NCBI GenBank assembly: GCA_964443525.1
Contig: CAYUCY010000002.1
Span: forward strand, 1 to 64,000
Reading direction: 5' to 3'
DNA: 64,000 nt
Source of the DNA: CAYUCY01 sp964443525
GTDB taxonomy: Bacteria > Pseudomonadota > Alphaproteobacteria > Caedimonadales > Caedimonadaceae
Position numbers and translations under genes: made by a program. How positions within the stretch are numbered: the first letter of the stretch is position 1; each line of letters starts with the position of its first letter. Under the pieces are notes generated by a model. It was not told where the DNA came from. It saw nothing but the letters and a program-made list of their open reading frames with translations, and ran no database searches. This document shows, piece by piece, positions 61,054-64,000 of the stretch.

Positions 61054-61800
61054 CTAAGACTGTTTCATAAAGCGTCGGGCAACCCAAGCCGTCAAGCATT
61101 GGGGAAGAATCTGAGCGCTTAAAGCCAAGACGTAAAGAGGCAGAGGAAAAGCAATACGAGGTTTGTCCTTTGCGAGGCCTTCCTTGATCAGACGAGCTGC
61201 CTTTTCCGGCTTCATCAAAAAAGGCATGGGGAATTTGTTGGGTTTCGTCAGAGGTGTATCCACAAAGCCAGGACAGATGACCGAGAGAAGAATGCCGTCT
61301 TTTTTGAGAGACTCCCGAAGTCCTTCGCCGTAAAGGCGAATAGCTGCTTTTGTGCCTGCATAAGCTCCTTTCCCTGCAATCCCCTTGAAGGAAGCAAGAG
61401 AGGACATCAAGGCAATCTGGCCTTTTTTTCGAGTTTTCATCCCGTTCAGAATCGGGAAAAGGGTGTTGAGGAGTCCCATGACATTTACGTCAAAAAGAGT
61501 TCTGACCCGCTCTTCTGTTTCCTCCTTCCCGAAGTTTGAGATCCCGGCATTTAAAATGGCAAGATCGATAGGATTTGCCTGATCAATTTTCTCAAGGAAG
61601 TCACGTGCTTTTTTTTGGTCTCTGACCTCGAGAGTCTCGGTAAAAACCCTTGCGCCCAGAGCTGCACACTGATCGGCGACCTTCTCCAGGCGAACGAGGT
61701 CTCGGCCCAAGAGGTAGAGGATTTCTCCCTCTTTTGCATAAGCTTTAGCAAGAGCAGCGCCGATGCCACTGCTGGCACCCGTAATCAGAATGGTTGACAT
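61054..61800 (-). CDS. Short-chain dehydrogenase/reductase
   Basis: NAD(P)-dependent oxidoreductase of 248 residues. The cofactor motif is LITGASSGIGAAL, the NAG motif is ILNAGIS, the catalytic Ser in MSSLASFKG and Tyr-Lys in YAGTKAA. A hydrophobic segment near the C-terminus (about 220-240) may attach it to the membrane. Substrate unknown; acyl or lipid ketoreductases are plausible. Located just upstream of tRNA-Pro on the minus strand. Confidence 0.88.
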   Translation of the reverse strand: MSTILITGASSGIGAALAKAYAKEGEILYLLGRDLVRLEKVADQCAALGARVFTETLEVRDQKKARDFLEKIDQANPIDLAILNAGISNFGKEETEERVRTLFDVNVMGLLNTLFPILNGMKTRKKGQIALMSSLASFKGIAGKGAYAGTKAAIRLYGEGLRESLKKDGILLSVICPGFVDTPLTKPNKFPMPFLMKPEKAARLIKEGLAKDKPRIAFPLPLYVLALSAQILPQCLTAWVARRFMKQS

Positions 61801-61823
61801 GGCCCCCCCTGAGGCTGGACGGA

Positions 61824-61900
61824 TGGTCGGGGTGGAGGGATTTGAACCCCCGACATTCTGCTCCCAAAGCAGACGCGCTACCAGGCTGCGCTACACCCCG
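61824..61900 (-). tRNA. tRNA-Pro (anticodon TGG)
   Basis: On the minus strand a cloverleaf starts CGGGGTGTAGCGCAGCC. Acceptor CGGGGTG pairs with CACCCCG; the D arm contains GCGCAGCCTGGTAGCGC; the anticodon stem CTGC/GCAG holds the loop TTTGGGA with anticodon TGG; the T arm is GGGGGTTCAAATCCC. Discriminator A and an encoded CCA (61824-61826) follow. Confidence 0.95.
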
Positions 61901-62053
61901 AACTCATCTTGTTGTTACAATATCAACGCTTGATACGCAAGGAGAATGTTCCTTTCAGGGCTGATATTCTTTCATTTTGAAAGGAAAACTTGAATTGTAA
62001 GGGTATCCTTTTTTATAAAGGGAGATCAGGTTGATTCGGAGATTTTTGCGATT

Positions 62054-62722
62054 ATGAGCCTTCTTCTTGAACCCTTTCTTTTGTATCGCGACGGATTGAT
62101 TCTGGTTTTAAATAAGCCTGCAGGCCTCCCCGTTCATAAAGGACGAGGACCTTACAGGGCTTTGGAAGAAGATTTCGACCAATTGCAATTCGGACTTCCC
62201 CGCTCCCCCTCTCTCGCCCATCGTCTTGATCGGGAGACGAGCGGATGTCTTGTCTTAGGGCGCCATCCGAAAGCCTTGAAGCTTTTAGGAGAACTTTTTA
62301 AGAAAAACCTTATTCAGAAAACCTATCTTGCTCTGGTGGAGGGAGAGTTGATGGAAGAAGAAGGCGTCATTGACGTTTCTCTCTCACCCCGATCAGAAGC
62401 CTCTAATACCTGGTGGATGAAGGCGGATCCGAACGGCAAGCCTGCGGTAACCACTTATAAGGTTCTGGCATGCGGGGGAAGAATGAGTTTTCTCGAGCTA
62501 AAACCCTTGACGGGCAGAACCCATCAGCTGCGTGTTCATTGCGCGCACCTGGGGCATCCCATTCTAGGTGATAAAATCTACGGCCATGGTAACGGCAGAG
62601 AACCTCTTCTTCTTCACGCGGTCTCCCTTCTCTTGCCACTTTCCAAGACAAAGCCTCCCCTTTTTGTGGAAGCGCCTTTGCCCGAGACTTTTTCTCAAGC
62701 TTTCCCCTTGCTGAAGCGTTGA
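62054..62722 (+). CDS. RluA-family pseudouridine synthase
   Basis: Isomerises uridine in rRNA or tRNA. The 222 residues lack an S4 domain, as in RluA itself. The catalytic Asp is in HRLDRETSG, followed by KTYLALVEG and the C-terminal LKPLTGRTHQLRVH. The RluA/RluC/RluD target base cannot be fixed from sequence; length favours the RluA or TruC group. Confidence 0.9.
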   Translation: MSLLLEPFLLYRDGLILVLNKPAGLPVHKGRGPYRALEEDFDQLQFGLPRSPSLAHRLDRETSGCLVLGRHPKALKLLGELFKKNLIQKTYLALVEGELMEEEGVIDVSLSPRSEASNTWWMKADPNGKPAVTTYKVLACGGRMSFLELKPLTGRTHQLRVHCAHLGHPILGDKIYGHGNGREPLLLHAVSLLLPLSKTKPPLFVEAPLPETFSQAFPLLKR

Positions 62723-62775
62723 CTCTGTAATACGTTCGTTAAGGATAGGATGATTGTTATCAGAGGAGACCATTT

Positions 62776-64000
<1,225 letters not shown>

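Noticed and set aside
62719..62747. Promoter for recA beginning TTGACT
   Set aside because: No acceptable -10 element is spaced correctly, and the -35 overlaps the rluA stop codon.

Overview
The window looks like the chromosome of an alphaproteobacterium of moderate GC content (judged by eye), perhaps from a host-associated lineage. Pointers are the CckA-type hybrid kinase, a DivK-like receiver next to a PleD-like diguanylate cyclase, an LdtR-type MarR regulator, a DUF3426 zinc-ribbon protein, a class I PHA synthase and the rpsB-tsf-pyrH-frr-uppS-cdsA block. Gene content is chromosomal, with no phage, plasmid or CRISPR signature. It appears to be a draft scaffold: runs of N lie at 16973-16982 and 60759-60858, and several genes carry single-base frameshifts, so real gene decay and sequencing error must be kept apart.

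Layout. 1-9.9 kb: end of recG, hldE, a DUF3426 protein, a HAD phosphatase, then ppx/gppA-rlmE-rsmB with 4-base overlaps, chaB, cca and a lipoprotein. 10.2-17.4 kb: a PAS-GGDEF-EAL protein, thrS, infC (apparently with an AUA start), a wrecked leucine dehydrogenase, tadA and fumC. 17.4-22.2 kb: rpsB-tsf-pyrH-frr-uppS-cdsA on the minus strand behind a clear promoter and a strongly folded rpsB leader. 22.3-24.1 kb: a sulfur cluster of persulfide-dioxygenase-like hydrolase (frameshifted), rhodanese and TauE/SafE permease. 24.2-30.5 kb: an LdtR-like regulator, nhaC with an in-frame stop, and a compact operon of periplasmic binding protein, dCache adenylate cyclase and dicarboxylate/amino-acid symporter. 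30.6-32.3 kb: a transposase remnant and two tandem secreted six-cysteine proteins of unknown family. 32.3-39 kb: two MFS carriers, a thioredoxin-reductase-like ferredoxin reductase, a frameshifted 4-hydroxyphenylpyruvate dioxygenase coupled to a small secreted protein, MgtC and TerC.

39-44 kb: a minus-strand operon for a type II secretion/type IV pilus-like inner-membrane machine (GspE, GspF, a GspL/PilN-like, a PilO/GspM-like and a PilP-like protein) with no secretin or pilin in view. 44-46.2 kb: DivK-like receiver and an H-box/receiver/PAS/GGDEF protein. 46.2-50.5 kb: ADP-ribosylglycohydrolase remnant, phaC, an HD phosphohydrolase and an OmpA-like lipoprotein. 50.7-54.4 kb: yfgM-like, bamB and der (outer-membrane biogenesis and ribosome assembly) and a tiny secreted cysteine-cluster protein. 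54.4-64 kb: GNAT and SDR enzymes, CckA-like kinase, a membrane retropepsin-like protease, accB-accC, a broken disulfide oxidoreductase with an 89-bp tandem repeat, another SDR, tRNA-Pro, an RluA-type synthase, recA and the start of alaS.

Together the genes give core translation, envelope and cell-cycle functions. Signalling is rich for a window this size: three cyclic-nucleotide enzymes (two c-di-GMP, one cAMP) and two phosphorelay proteins. The most unusual regions are the binding protein/cyclase/symporter operon, the paired six-cysteine secreted proteins beside it, and the secretin-less assembly operon.
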